This document shows positions 46,938 to 63,499 of a stretch of 64,000 nt of DNA, in pieces. Each line of letters opens with the position of its first letter. Positions within the stretch are counted from its first letter, which is position 1. The stretch is from Alnus glutinosa (lineage: Eukaryota; Streptophyta; Magnoliopsida; Fagales; Betulaceae), in NCBI RefSeq assembly GCF_958979055.1, contig NC_084889.1, forward strand, positions 34,415,951-34,479,950, in the 5' to 3' direction. The notes under the pieces were generated by a model. That model was not told the DNA's origin. It saw only the letters and a list, made by a program, of their open reading frames with translations, and ran no database searches. Position numbers and translations under genes: made by a program.

Positions 46938-49900
46938 ATGGCGTCGTCTCAGAACCTGACAGAGTACGAGCGCAAGCGCCTCGAGAATATTCGCCGAAAC
47001 GATCAAATGATGGCTGCCCTTAAACTCCAGTCCAGAGCCTCCGAGCTCTCCGCCTCTTCCAAGCGCCAAAGGTCTGTCTCTAAGTTTCACCTTTCCATGA
47101 AACCCATCTTTGTATTCATCCAAAAACGAAATCCCATCATTATTTTCACCCAAAAAACAAAACCCATTTCTCAATTTTTCTTCTTTCTGTAATTGTTTTC
47201 TTCTTTTCATGGCAGAGTTGGAACAAAATCGTACAAAGTGAGTCCAGAGAAGAAACCCAAAATCGAGACGCCAATCGTGATCCGACGGTCCTTGCGTACT
47301 CGAGGAATGCCACCAGATTACTTGGACTCCAAAGGTCTAGAAGATCTCGTCGAAACAGCCGCTAAGGTTGCGAAATCTTCAACCCCATCGAAGCCTTCGC
47401 CAAGAACTTTGGGGCCTCTTAGTACGAGAGACGCTTATTGTGGAACTGGGTCCGATAAAGTGCTAATTGAAAGAGTTTTGGGCGTTTCAAGGAAACCCTA
47501 TGAGGAATTTGGTGATAAAAATGGTGGGGGTTGGATGAGGGGTGCGTGCGGAAGTGGGAGTTGTATGGAATTGGGCGCTTTGAGCCTGAAACCAGAGAAT
47601 ATTGCGCGAGTTGTGCCGGGGAGGATCATGAATGTGCGTTTTTTTCCTTGTAAAGATGCAAGAATGGTTGTGGTGGGCAACAAGTCTGGAAATATTGGTT
47701 TTTGGAATGTTGATTGTGATATGGAGGAAAAAGATGGGATTTATTTGTATCACCCGCATCCAGGTCCCATCTCGGGGATTTCGATTCATCAACATTGCTT
47801 GCCAAAGGTAATCTGGATCGAACATTGCTTGCGTAATATTGTTAGTACTTAAACTTTCGCTATAGTTTGTAATTGATTGCCCCAGAAATCTTCAAATACT
47901 CTGGATTGAATGTTAGGCTGTTAAATAGCTGTAAACGTTATGAACCAAATGCGCTTATATTTACTGACGATGGATAACATTCGGATAAATAATTCTGCTC
48001 AAGATTCTTCTGTATACTTGAAATTTTTTTAATGATGTTGTACATGTGCTAGGAGATCTTGAGGCCATTGAATTGTAATGATGAATGCAGATGGGTCTGT
48101 TTTTTCTGTATCTTCATGTTGAGTCACATGCTTTGGATAGTACTGTGCAATGGTTTTAGTGTGGCTCTTGTATGTCATTAGACTCTAGTTGTGTCTTCCA
48201 AATTACATGCTCAGAAGTATTGGAGGTGTGTTGAGTTTCATATGGCTTCAGCTGAATTATTCTGGTTGAATTCAAGTGCAGATCTTTACCAGTTGTTATG
48301 ATGGATTTATCCGATTAATGGATGCTGAGAAGGAGGTATTTGATCTGGTATATTCTAGTGATGAAACTATATATTCTCTATCTCAAAGATCAGATGATGT
48401 GAAGTGCTTATATTTTAGCGAGGGTCGTGGAGTATTGAATATCTGGGATGAGAGGGTTGGGAAATGCTCAACCCAATGGAATTTGCATGAACAGAGGATT
48501 AACTCAATAGATTTTAACTCAGAAAACTCTAATGTCATGGCTACTAGTTCCTCTGATGGAACTGCCTGCATATGGGATTTGAGAAGTATTGCAGCAGATC
48601 AACCCAAACCTCTGAAGGAAGTTGGCCACCAAAGGGCTGTGCACTCTGCTTACTTCTCACCTTCAGGAAGCTTCCTCGCGACGACAAGGTATTTTGTGCT
48701 GTATTGAACCTTTGACTTTGAGATTGAATATCTTACCTCCTGTGAGAAACATTTGTGCTAGTTCAGTTCATACAATATGAGTACTCTTCAAAGATTATCA
48801 TCTATGCTTATCTATGTAATTTTATAATTAGTTTTAAGTTTTATGAACAAAATGTACTCTTTCATCACTAAGCATTTTTGTTAAACGCTGATAAAGTGCA
48901 TTACCTCATAAATTACTTGCTGAAGAAGCTCAATTTCGTATTGTATCCCTTTATTTTATAGTTGTAGTGGAATTAATTTTCAATTATCTTCATGCAGCAT
49001 GGATGACAGCGTTGGTATTGTGAGTGGAATCAATTTTGATGATACGGTAATGATTAAACATAATAATCAGACAGGCAGATGGATTTCTTCTTTCAGGTAT
49101 GAATTTTGTCTTATTAGATTCTGATGTGACTTTTCTTTTGTTGAACCATCTGCTTGTTCTATGGCAAGTGCGGCAATCATTCTCTGTTACAGTAACTTTT
49201 TCTTAAGAGCAACCTGTCGCTGGTTTGTAGATCTTGTCTTAAGCACTTGATTAACAAAAAAAAATATTGTTTCCTATGTCGTCATCAGGATATCAGTGCT
49301 TAAGTTTTTATCTATTTTCCTGTAGAAATGGTTTTGATTCTATAAAGAATGGATTTTATTGAATGAGAAAGAGTATTTCTGTGTTTCCTATTTAAATCCA
49401 ACCACATCAGTATCCTTTGTCAATGGGTAACCAAGTTTGGTAGATGAGTAATGCTACTGTTCACACCTATTTCACACTGAATGACGTAACGTGTTTTAAG
49501 TGGCTTTCCTTTTTCTTTTTTAAGTAGATGACAGATAAAGCTATTTAAAACATGTCCCATCAGCCATGAAAAGTAGCTTTACTCTTGGTAGATTCATATT
49601 CCGAGGCAGATCCTTGGACAGGAGGGATGATATCAATTCTCTGGGAAAGTTGTTCTGTAGTCCTAGTTTCGACTTTATACTGTTACCTTTCAAAACATTA
49701 CTCTTGGTTGCATTACTCTTGGTAGATTCATATTCTGAGGCAGATCCTTGGACAGGAGGGATGATATCAATTCTCTGGGAAAGTTGTTCTGTAGTCCTAG
49801 TTTCGACTTTATACTGTTACCTTTCAAAACATTTATTGGAGACAAATTAATACTAGACCTTGCAATCTGAGAAAAAGTTTTATTTTAACTTCTGATCTTT

Positions 49901-50136
49901 TTTTTTTTTTTGGTGGGAGCAGAGCAATATGGGGTTGGGATGATTCATACCTCTTCATTGGCAATATGAAAAGAGGAGTTGATGTTATCTCCCCCGCTCA
50001 AAGAAGAACGATATTCACTTTACAAAGCCCGGATATGTCAGCAATTCCATGCAGATTTGATGCACACCCTTACAATGTTGGCATGCTTGCAGGAGCCACA
50101 AGTGGGGGCCAAGTTTATATGTGGACATTGGGCTAG
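46938..50136 (+). CDS. WDR76: WD-repeat protein of the WDR76/CMR1 family
   Basis: Exons 46938-47071, 47216-47807, 48282-48688, 48998-49096 and 49923-50136 give 481 aa. The N-terminus is MASSQNLTEYERKRLENIRR, followed by the family motif IVIRRSLRTRGMPPD near residue 70. The WD40 propeller shows FTSCYDGFIRLMDAEKEVFD, GVLNIWDERVGK and SSDGTACIWDLRS; it ends GGQVYMWTLG. Yeast Cmr1 and animal WDR76 bind chromatin and act in DNA damage response and replication stress; a similar nuclear role is inferred. The E2F sites upstream fit S-phase expression. Intron 4 contains a MITE-like sequence (about 49445-49588) and a tandem repeat. Confidence 0.93.
49580..49838. repeat. Two-copy tandem repeat in WDR76 intron 4 (period 134 bp)
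   Basis: The block from TACTCTTGGTAGATTCATAT to CCTTTCAAAACATT occurs at 49580-49699 and again from 49714, almost unchanged, joined by ACTCTTGGTTGCAT. Confidence 0.9.
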
Positions 50137-51132
50137 GAACCTCAGTTTCTTTCTGCTCCAGATTCCTTTACAGTTAGGTGTACCGGTTGGCATAAACATG
50201 ACTAATATTGTATCTTGAACTTGATGTCTTTTCATGTGTTGCAAACCCACACGAAACTACTTTTGTTCGTCCGAGCGACTAGATATGTTCAGACCTGTCT
50301 AGAAAGTAAGAGCATTTTTTATCTGTCTGGGGAAGAACTACTATGACTAATGACTGCTTAACCAGGTTATGTTCTGCTCCTGAATTTAGTTCTTACTGTT
50401 TCTGGTCGTCGAGGATTTTTTTCCATCAATTAGATTATATTTCTGAAATGGATTAGTCCACATTGTTGTTGTTTCTTCATTGAAAAAAAAAATAAAATGA
50501 AAATTCTATTGGCTTGCACCACCATGTAATGGTGAGGATCATGAGTCCCCTGGAGTGAAGGGTCCCTTCGCAAGAGGAAAGTTGCAGCATGTCTTCCAAA
50601 ATGAATTAAGAAGAATTCAATAGGATGGGTTTTCTTGGTTTGGGTTATCAAAATCATTGTCCCACATCACGCTTTGGGGTGGCACCATGGCTAGACCCTA
50701 CTTGTTTGGCTGTTCAAGTTATCTGCCCAACAAAGTGGAACTCAAGTTCGCTTTGATGTAGCAGTTCATTTATCTGTGACACCATACCTTTCTGTTAAGA
50801 AGCATGTATGCCTTAACGCATCTGGCCCACTCATTTTTTACTTGCCCAAAAAAGGCTCACCCTTCGTTAATGGGTGATTTTCTGCTCAAGAACCGGATGT
50901 AAACTGAACTGAACAGAAATTGATCATATTCTTATTTATTCTCACAGAGCGCGGGAGACAGGCAACACAAGATTGCAACCAAGATTTGCCAAAGCAAAGC
51001 TCTATTTATTTGAAGAGTAATGATACTCTTTACATTCATTTTACACTGGCAGATGCAGCGTATTTTAAGTGACTTTTTGAGGCTAGGATTTGAATGCTTA
51101 GGGTAAGTGCTAAAATTGAAAAGTTTCAAGAA
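50137..51132. other. Convergent intergenic region, WDR76 and FAD oxidoreductase
   Basis: Both genes end into this interval. It includes the WDR76 3' UTR (shared with the displaced copy up to about 50370). No further gene is seen. Confidence 0.55.
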
Positions 51133-54100
51133 TCATTGCTTTATTTTCTTCCAAGAGGTCAGTTCACATGGAATCAATTCTTCATTAGAGGACAGCATAG
51201 CCTGTGCAATCAATTTTCCAAGCCAACCATGGTACAAAAGTCCCCTTGAACCAAGCCCTCCAAATAACCAATAATCACAAGTAAGATTTCCACCAAGAAC
51301 ATCATTGACACAACCCAAAAGCGGAAGTGATCCATGTGGAGTGAGAGGTGGCATTGCCCTCAGACCAGCTCTTGCATCAGTAAAAGTCCAGTCCTTTATA
51401 CCTGGATAAACCGAAGAGGCCTTTGGCAGAAGCTCTTGAAGAACACTTGAGGATTCATCTGCTGAGACATTTGGTGAGGAGTTTCTTGATTTCCACTCCC
51501 ACGTTGAGCCCAGGTATAGACTGCGGGGGCCCTGGAACGCAAGCCACGCATCCGACAGTATTGAGGGGCCATGGTCTGGATAATCTTCTCTGAAAAATAT
51601 TGTTCCAAAAAATAAGTATAGAAAAAGGAGCAAAAAGTTCGAGGAAGCATTTTCAGACCAAATGGCAACAACATGCTGTTTGTTTGTCATAGCCTTTCCA
51701 TGACATCGCAAGGGGATCATCATATTTAGAACATGACATCATCTCCACCATTAAATACAACAACATTAAACCCTGACTATGAAATAGCTTTCTTCATTTC
51801 ACTTGAAATAAAGAAGATCCTAATCCCCATACATGAGGTTAACAAAGATCTATCAAATTATCAAGAAATTCTTTATACGACCCTGTACATGTTATAAAAC
51901 ATTTGATTTGTTTGAGTTATATGGGCCCAACCGTCCAAGACATTCGAAGTCTATTTTAAACCTTCTGGCATAACACTGTATGCAATGCATAAGATAACTT
52001 ACCCCATATCAGCAGGCAGCTGCAGGTGAGCAACGACACCCCTGCAAGTCCTCAAAGGAAGCCTTCCTGAGAGCTCCGGAAGTAAATCTGCTTTGGCACC
52101 TAGACAGACTACTACCCCATCATATTCCCCTAGATACAAAATGCAAGCACGCATTAACTTCTTAGGGAAGAGATAAATACTCTAAACACAAAAGTATGCT
52201 TGAAAATCATGAGATTCCACCAGGATTAGCCACTCAAAACAGCAATTTGAAACTTAAAAAAGGTCTGACAGTCTAAAATTCCCACTGACAGCTTTCTTTT
52301 GGCTTATGCAAGGCCAAATCTTATTTTACCATAGCCAACAGAGAGTCTGATTTCCTTGCATAGTTTAGGTAATTGGGGTTAGTTCTCATGTTCAGGGTTG
52401 AATGTTATAGGGATAATCCGGTTCAAGGATACATTTCTCAAGCTATTCAACTAAATTGGGATATATTTTAAGCCAAAAAGACAATGGTCCACCATTTTAG
52501 GTAGTTCTATTGTTGGATAATTATGTGTTTAAGTATGAACTAGAACATATCCTAGTTGCTCAGGCCACAAGAGTCTCCTTCAGTTCTAACTCCTAGCTTT
52601 ATAATGAGGCGCCATTTACTGTAAATTCATTGAGATATCTTATCTAATCCATAGAAAGCGACATGGCTTTTTATACTTGGGCCAAGTTTAGGTGATGGAT
52701 TAATAAATATTCACATCTTCAGGTGGTACTTCATTTTTATTTTATTCCCAATTCAATTATGTTGTATTGAGATTTCTTCCAGTGTAGCTAGTCGTATAGA
52801 GAAGTTGTATCGAGATTTCTTGTGGGGTGGCATAGGTGAAAAATTTAAATTTCATCTGGTTAATTGGCCCAAGGTTTGTTCCCCTATTTCAAGTGGTGGC
52901 TTGGGCATCAGGAATTTGAGGCTCTTCAATAAGGATCTTTTAGGGAAGTGGTTGTGGCGCTATGTCCATGAGAGAGAGGCTTGGTGGAAATCTGTTGTGG
53001 ATGCAAAGTTTGGACCTACTCGGGATGGTTGGTGTTCTTTAGACCCCCCTGGGTCTCACGGAGTGGGGCTTTGGAAGAATATTAGGAAGGGATGGAGTTC
53101 GTTTCGCAACCATATCAGACTCATGTTGGGAAATGGATCTAGGATCCGTTTTTGGGATGATGTGTGGTGTGGTGAGGTGCCTCTCAAGGAAGCTTTCCCA
53201 GTTTTGTATGATATTGCGCGTGACAAGGATGCTCTTGTAGCAGACCATTTGGTTGTGGTGAGTGGGTCTTATCAGTGGGATGTTAGCTTTTTCCGAGCGG
53301 CCCATGACTGGGAGGTGGATGTTTTGGCCTCTTTTTTCTCTTTGTTGTACTCTTCCAGAGTGAATTATGATGGGGAGGATAAGCTATGGTGGTCTCCTTC
53401 TCACAAAGGGAAATTTAATGTTAGATCTTTCTATAAGACTCTTGCTTGCAAAGAGGCTATTCATTTTCCTTGGAAAAGTATCTGGCGGACCAAGGTTCCT
53501 TTGAAAGTGGCTTTCTTTGCTTGGACGGCAGCGCATGGGAAGATCCTTACTTTGGACAATCTCAGGAAGAAGCGGGTCATAGTGATTGATAGATGTTGCA
53601 TGTGCAAAATGAATGGGGAGTCAGTGGATCATCTTCTTCTCCATTGTGAGTTAGCTCGCGCTTTGTGGAACGCCATCTTTAGTCGCTTTAGTTTGTCTTG
53701 GGTTATGCCTCTTCGGATGGTAGATTTATTCGCTTGCTGGTGGACGGGTGGTCGCTCACGGAGTGCAGTCGTATAGAAGATGGTCTCTTGTTGCCTTATG
53801 TGGTGCTTATGGAGGGAACGCAATAATAGGCAGTTTGAGGACAAAGAAAGAACTACTGAGGATCTCATTTCCTTTTTCTTTTATTCTTTGTACTCTTGGT
53901 CGGCTACGTTCCTCGCACCCTTATCGTTTAGTTTTAATGATTTTCTTGTATTGTTTTCTACTTCCACTTAGTTGCCTTTCTTGTATACTTCCTGTGTACT
54001 TGATTGCGCTTTGCGCTTTTTAATGATATTTCTCTTACTTATAAAAAAAAATTCAATTATGTTGCATTAACATCGACATGTACATGGATATGATACATGC

Positions 54101-57100
54101 ACCAGATACAGCAATGTGTGCACTAGCAGCAGCTTGCATTAGATTTTCCTTAAATTTAGGAAACCAAGCTACATTTTGCTTTCCTATTCAAATAATAGTT
54201 TTTTCTTATCCTTTCCCTATACCATTGAAATATTCTTTCAAATAAATGCTAGAGGAAAGAGAAATTATTATTTTTAAATAAAATAATGATAAGGAAAGCA
54301 AAAGTGCTACCCTTGGTTCCCTTGGGTTTCCCTTGGTTTTTAAAGAATACCATGGGAGTCTGTTGTAGGGAATTTTTTAGGAGTTTTGCCTACATTTAGG
54401 GAAGGAAATGACATTTAAGGAGCCTGCTACTAACGCTCTAAAAGAGAACAAAACTGGGACACAGCTATAAGATTTGTCAAAGAGTGTTCATGTATTACAA
54501 GATTATTGTGTTCATCATGGACATGGCTATTCTAAAGAATTGTCCGTGTTACTGAGTTGTATATTTCCAGTGGTGTTACTTCTCTGTATCAGAAACAGAA
54601 ACTACCACAAGCGATCAACAGCTCAGGGTCAAAATATTTGCATCAAGAATTTCATTTTTTTCATATTTATAAAGGGAAGTACACCTGAAGTTCAAGTTTT
54701 AGACAGGATTATTACATACATGGAAAGAGCCTAAAAATTCTAGAGAGACTCCTTTAGCAGGTACGCGAGAACCAGCTGTGGCACACCAAATGCAATTTTA
54801 TTCTTTTATTTTTTATTTTTTTTTAAAAAAAAAAAAAAGAAAAAGAAAAAGAAAAAAGTGAAACAGTAGTTTGGGTGATTACCTTCAAGGTCAAGGAGTT
54901 TATGAATAGATTTCTTACGCAAACATAACTCTTTTCTTCCAAAGCCAGAAGTTGATAATTCTTTCACTAAATTTTCACATGCTACGAAGAGTGCCTAAGA
55001 AAATAACAGCAAGAATGAAGATAATATAAAAACGAAAAACAATTACTCCAAGAAGAAAGATATAATCAGAGGCTTAATTCTCCAACCTGGAGATAGCGTT
55101 GAGGATGGATATTTACAGCTTCAGGCATATAAAAGGCGGAGTTGAATGGAACACACAAATTGGGTACAAGATTTTGAGCAGCATCCTGGTCAATGGTCTC
55201 TATTCTGCAACTGGCAAGGCAATTCTGAGCATTCTAATCACATAAAGCAAGAAATACAGATTATTATAAACAAAATATCAACTTCTAAGCTATTAGGCTT
55301 GGAAAAGGCGGATGGAATTACATCATTCAATATGAGAAAATTCTTCATGCTCATTGCTGGTCTCAAGATGCCCCTGAATCAGAAAGCTTTCATCAGGAGG
55401 ATAAGCCAACACATAAATGTTAATTGACACGCAGCATAAGAAAAAGAGAAAGAAAATAATTTCTAAGAAATGAGAACTTAAACCAACTCTCTAAGCTTTC
55501 GACAAATAAGCATTAGGTAAAAACACAATGAAAGACTCCAACTTAGTTCAACATATTACTGAGACAACACGACCTTTTTCTGTCAGAAATTCATATTCCA
55601 ACGTTTCAAAAAACTGTTTGGAGCCATTCCAACACAAAGGGTGCAAGGAAACATCATGAGCACCTGTCTGTTGCACCTTAAAGTGTGCTTATTTTGCACA
55701 CCAAAAATTTCTAGATTTTTAAACCATGTTCAGTCAACTAATTAGCTAACATCAATATACGATAAGTGAGATAAATTATCCAAAATATAAATGTCCTTAA
55801 AAGAGTAACCAAAAATCTACGAAAAAAAAAAAAACAGTTGTATGCAATGAGAAAGGAACCTTCTCCGAACTATGAAACTGTCAGAATTTTGACCAGCTGC
55901 TGCCTCCGCAATGGTCAAAAGCTTTACACTCTCTTTCCAACACTCGGCACCCCAGGTCAGCAGCTTACCTGCCAAAAACATTCAAATTGAGTTGTACAAT
56001 GAGATGACAAAATCTAAAAAAATTATTTTTTTAATTAAAAATAACAGTGAGGATCTCAAAAACTCGTGGAATTGTCCAAAAAATATAGAGGATCTCATTC
56101 CAAGCGATGCCTACCTCGAATCAAATATTTTGGCCCTTGAAATGGCACTAGGTTTCTATTTGGTCTCTAAAATATTAAAAAATTCCAATTTCACAATTCA
56201 AAATTTTAATTTGGGGGGTAATGCTCTAATGGTCTCTGAAGTAAACTTTAAAAGTTATCAAATCAAGCCCTAAGACTCACACTGTTATCAAATAACTCCT
56301 TTCATTTCCCTTTCTGCTATTTTTTTAATGACGATGAGTCACACGAGGCTTGATAGAAGACACATGTCCAAACCATTCATTCAACTAGCTTACATCAAAC
56401 TCGCGTCACATTGGACGTGCCACATCAGCCTAGAACTTAAAAATTGGACATGTCCGCCAAAACCCCCTCCCACGGCAACAAATGGGCGGTGGTTGTGAGG
56501 CCACCCCTGTTTTCTTTTTCTTTTCTTTTTTTCTGCATTAATGTCCAATTTTTAAGTTATGAATTGACGTGTTAATGACGTGGAGCATCCAGCATGGTGT
56601 GTCTGATGTAAGCTAGTTGAATGCATGGTTGGTTGGACACATGTTTTCTTTTTATTAGACATGACGTCAGCCACATGTCACTCATCACCGTTAAAAAAAA
56701 TAGCAGAAAGGGGACGGAAGCAGTTATTTGATAATTGTGCGAACCATATGAGGCGATTTAATAACTTTTAAACTTTAAGGAGGGATTTGATAAAACGTGA
56801 ACCTCATGGGGCAGTGGAGCAATTTTTTTCCTTAATCAGGAGTCATCAATATTTGTGAATACGTCATTATTTTTTATCAAAGAAGGATTATATTGTGCAA
56901 AAATGTCCCTAAATTTTTAAAATGTTTCCAATTTCAACCCTACATAGTGCGAAAAAACTAAAAATTTAACGAGGCAAAATTCAAAGTCTTGAAAAATCCA
57001 AGGACCAAATAACAAAGACTGACCTTTGGGGGAATAAGGGTGGAGTAGTCCGCCGGAAACTCCAGAAGCTCCTCCACCGATCCCAACTTCATCGTATATG

Positions 57101-57473
57101 TCTATCCGTAGCCCCAAATCCCTCGGACTTTCCTGCAAATATAAATTTTAATATTTTCTGAAAAATAAGAATGCAATGAGGGTAAAATTGTTGAGAGAGA
57201 ATACTTGTAACAAGTGCCAAGCGACGGAGAGGCCAGCGAAGCCAGCGCCGAGCACTGCGAATCTTTTACACCATCCAATCGATAAAAAAAAAAAAAAAAA
57301 AAATCAAATGTTACGTTGAAGCTCATAGAAGAGAAAGGAATATTATGAATTGAAGATTATGGTTGCTACCTGAGAGGACGTTGAGAGAGTGAGACTGGTG
57401 GAGTGGCTCTTCTGGTGTGGAGTCCGCTGTAGCGATTGTGGGCCGGCGGAAGGTTCGAACGGGAGAGAAGCAT
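51133..57473 (-). CDS. FAD-dependent oxidoreductase (DAO family), probably organelle-targeted
   Basis: Nine exons in phase: 57473-57370, 57262-57205, 57132-57024, 55968-55860, 55373-55322, 55233-55087, 54994-54883, 52129-52003, 51589-51133, giving 424 aa. The start MLLSRSNLPPAHNRYSGLHT is rich in Arg, Ser and Pro and looks like a transit peptide. The FAD-binding Rossmann motif VLGAGFAGLSVAWHLL follows at about residue 38, then GIGGGASGVSGGLLHPY, GEYDGVVVCLGAKADLLPEL and the C-terminal GGLGSRGLLYHGWLG that closes the flavin site. The fold oxidises amines or amino acids with FAD; the substrate here is unknown. Intron 3 holds a palindromic element and intron 8 an antisense LINE. Phase rejects the long TTG-initiated frame overlapping exon 1. 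Confidence 0.9.
52769..54050 (+). mobile_element. 5'-truncated L1-type LINE in intron 8 of the FAD oxidoreductase
   Basis: Target duplication ATTCAATTATGTTGYATT at 52751-52768 and 54051-54068 (17 of 18 match). The 1.28-kb insert encodes the C-terminal part of ORF2: YRDFLWGGIGEKFKFHLVNW, WPKVCSPISSGGLGIRNLRL, then the zf-RVT region (WRTKVPLKVAFFAWTAAHGK, CCMCKMNGESVDHLLLHCEL) and a tail MWCLWRERNNRQFEDKERTT. One in-frame TAG (53774-53776) interrupts an otherwise open frame, so the copy is fairly young. It lies antisense to the host gene and ends in a short A tail. Confidence 0.92.
56215..56835. mobile_element. Palindromic long-TIR element, copy 3, in intron 3 of the FAD oxidoreductase
   Basis: The inverted arms share AACTTTTAAACTTTAAGG/AAACTTTAAAAGTT, CCTTTCTGCTATTTTTTT, ATTCAACTAGCTTACATCA and ACTTAAAAATTGGACAT. 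A GC-richer centre (56455-56515) has GGTGGTTGTGAGGCCACCCC. The plan matches the elements at 10.5 and 32.6 kb. Confidence 0.8.
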
Positions 57474-58400
57474 CCTACGGTTGCTCTGTGGAGGAGCGAC
57501 CGCCCCAACTCTATCTATTTGGTATTTACTACAATTGGAGGTCCGTTTGGGTTTTGCGGGTCATTTATTAGGAAATTTAGACGATTTTAGGAATATTATG
57601 AATTTATAAAATTGTTTATTCCCCATTTCTATCGTATCCTGTGTATTTACTATTTTACTAGGGAATTCACTACAAAATTTTACGAACTAACGTGGCAATG
57701 CTAACGAAGGACAGAAGGAGTGCTACGAGTTTGTTATATTTGCTGTTATAATTTAGGTGACACTTATTATATTTAGTCATAATAATTAAATTTAAATGTG
57801 ATTAATGTGATTTATGTTAGTTTGTAAGTACACATTATATTTACCACATTTATTATTAAATAATTAAATTTAATTGTAGCTTAATGTAATAAAAGTTAGA
57901 GACATGCTATAATTCCATTAACATATCAATTTCGGATCATCTTCTCTTCAAATGAATCGGAGAGAAGCTAATTTTCTTGCATTTGTAAGACATTTTTGTC
58001 CCAAAAAAAAAAAAAAAAAAAGAGAAAGAAAAGTGAATTGACAAAAATTTCACTCAAATAGAACGAACCCACCCCTATCCGATGCATTTATGGTTCCGAA
58101 CATATTGGGCAGTGTGAGAGGAGAGAGAAAAAAATGATGTGATAATTTGTTATTATGTAATTGAAGTACTAATATTCATATGAGTAATTTTATATGTAAA
58201 ACTCATATTTGTGAAATTCTTATAATAAAATTTTGAATGCATATGAAATATTATAAATAATATTCTAATCATGTAAAAAAAAAAAATTATTAATGATGAT
58301 CTTTCTATTTTTGTTTAGGGAATAACTTCAATTCGGTTGTGGCAGAAAGTAGGCTTTGTTTGCCTACCAATGAGAAATTGACACGTAAACTTAGAGCAAG
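57474..58400. other. Promoter side of the FAD oxidoreductase, otherwise empty
   Basis: AT-rich with an A run at about 58003-58020. No gene is seen. Confidence 0.5.
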
Positions 58401-58479
58401 AAAATCACATACAAGCAAAACACCCGAATTTTTTTTTTTTTTTTCCTCTTTGCAGTGAAATGAAGAGATCGAGGGACAG

Positions 58480-59080
<601 letters not shown>

Positions 59081-59844
59081 AAGACGATTCAATACATCAG
59101 TAGCAATTCAATTTTTTTTTTTTTATTATTGTTTTTAGCTGACGTGTCGACTGATTATTGGTGGGCAAAAATTCCATGTTTTCTGCCAAGACTGGACAAA
59201 AGAGGCTCTCTTTTGTTTAACGAGTGGGCTACACAACATAAATTATGACTAAAAATGTTTGGTAATAATTTTGAAAAGTAATTTTTAATTTTAATTTATA
59301 AAAATATTTTCACGTGATATAAAAATAAGAATTTTTTTTTTTGGTGAGATTCACGTAAGAAAAATGTTTTTTATTTATATATATATTTTATTTCAAATTG
59401 TTTGTTAATATTTTTGGAAGAAAAAAAATGTGTTTTTGATCTTGAACAGAAATATCATTTACTGCAAAGAATTGATAGGCCAAGCAGTTTACGCATGGAC
59501 TTTTTCCCTTTCAGCCTCGAACATTCAGCAATTGAAGGCCAACTTGGTAATTGGGTTTACACCACAGTAAAATCTTAACAAAATTGACCAAAGCAAGAAC
59601 TCTCAAACTTTAAAGAGATAGCCTGCGCATGGAACCTAGGAGCCGAACCCCCACTAATTTGTCTTACCACAGAAGTCAAGAATCCTGCTACCACGTTCAA
59701 ATCAAACAATTTGATATTGCTAGGGTTACTTAGAGCTTGGCATCTGAAACCCAACTTTCATATAAAAATACAGATGCATACATAAAAGTCATAATCAATG
59801 TATACATACTAACAATTTGCTGATAAAGGGTTAGGAATAATGGA
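59081..59844. other. Intergenic, 3' of MCM5
   Basis: AT-rich; the right part should hold the MCM5 3' UTR. No gene is seen. Confidence 0.5.

Positions 59845-63499
<3,655 letters not shown>

Noticed and set aside
47487-47825. Minus-strand frames over WDR76 exon 2
   Set aside because: They are shadows of the well-supported plus-strand exon.
57323-57508. Frame with TTG start covering exon 1 of the FAD oxidoreductase
   Set aside because: It has no ATG and the wrong phase for the next exon. The ATG at 57473 in another frame gives a transit-like peptide and joins correctly to RFAVLGAGFAG.
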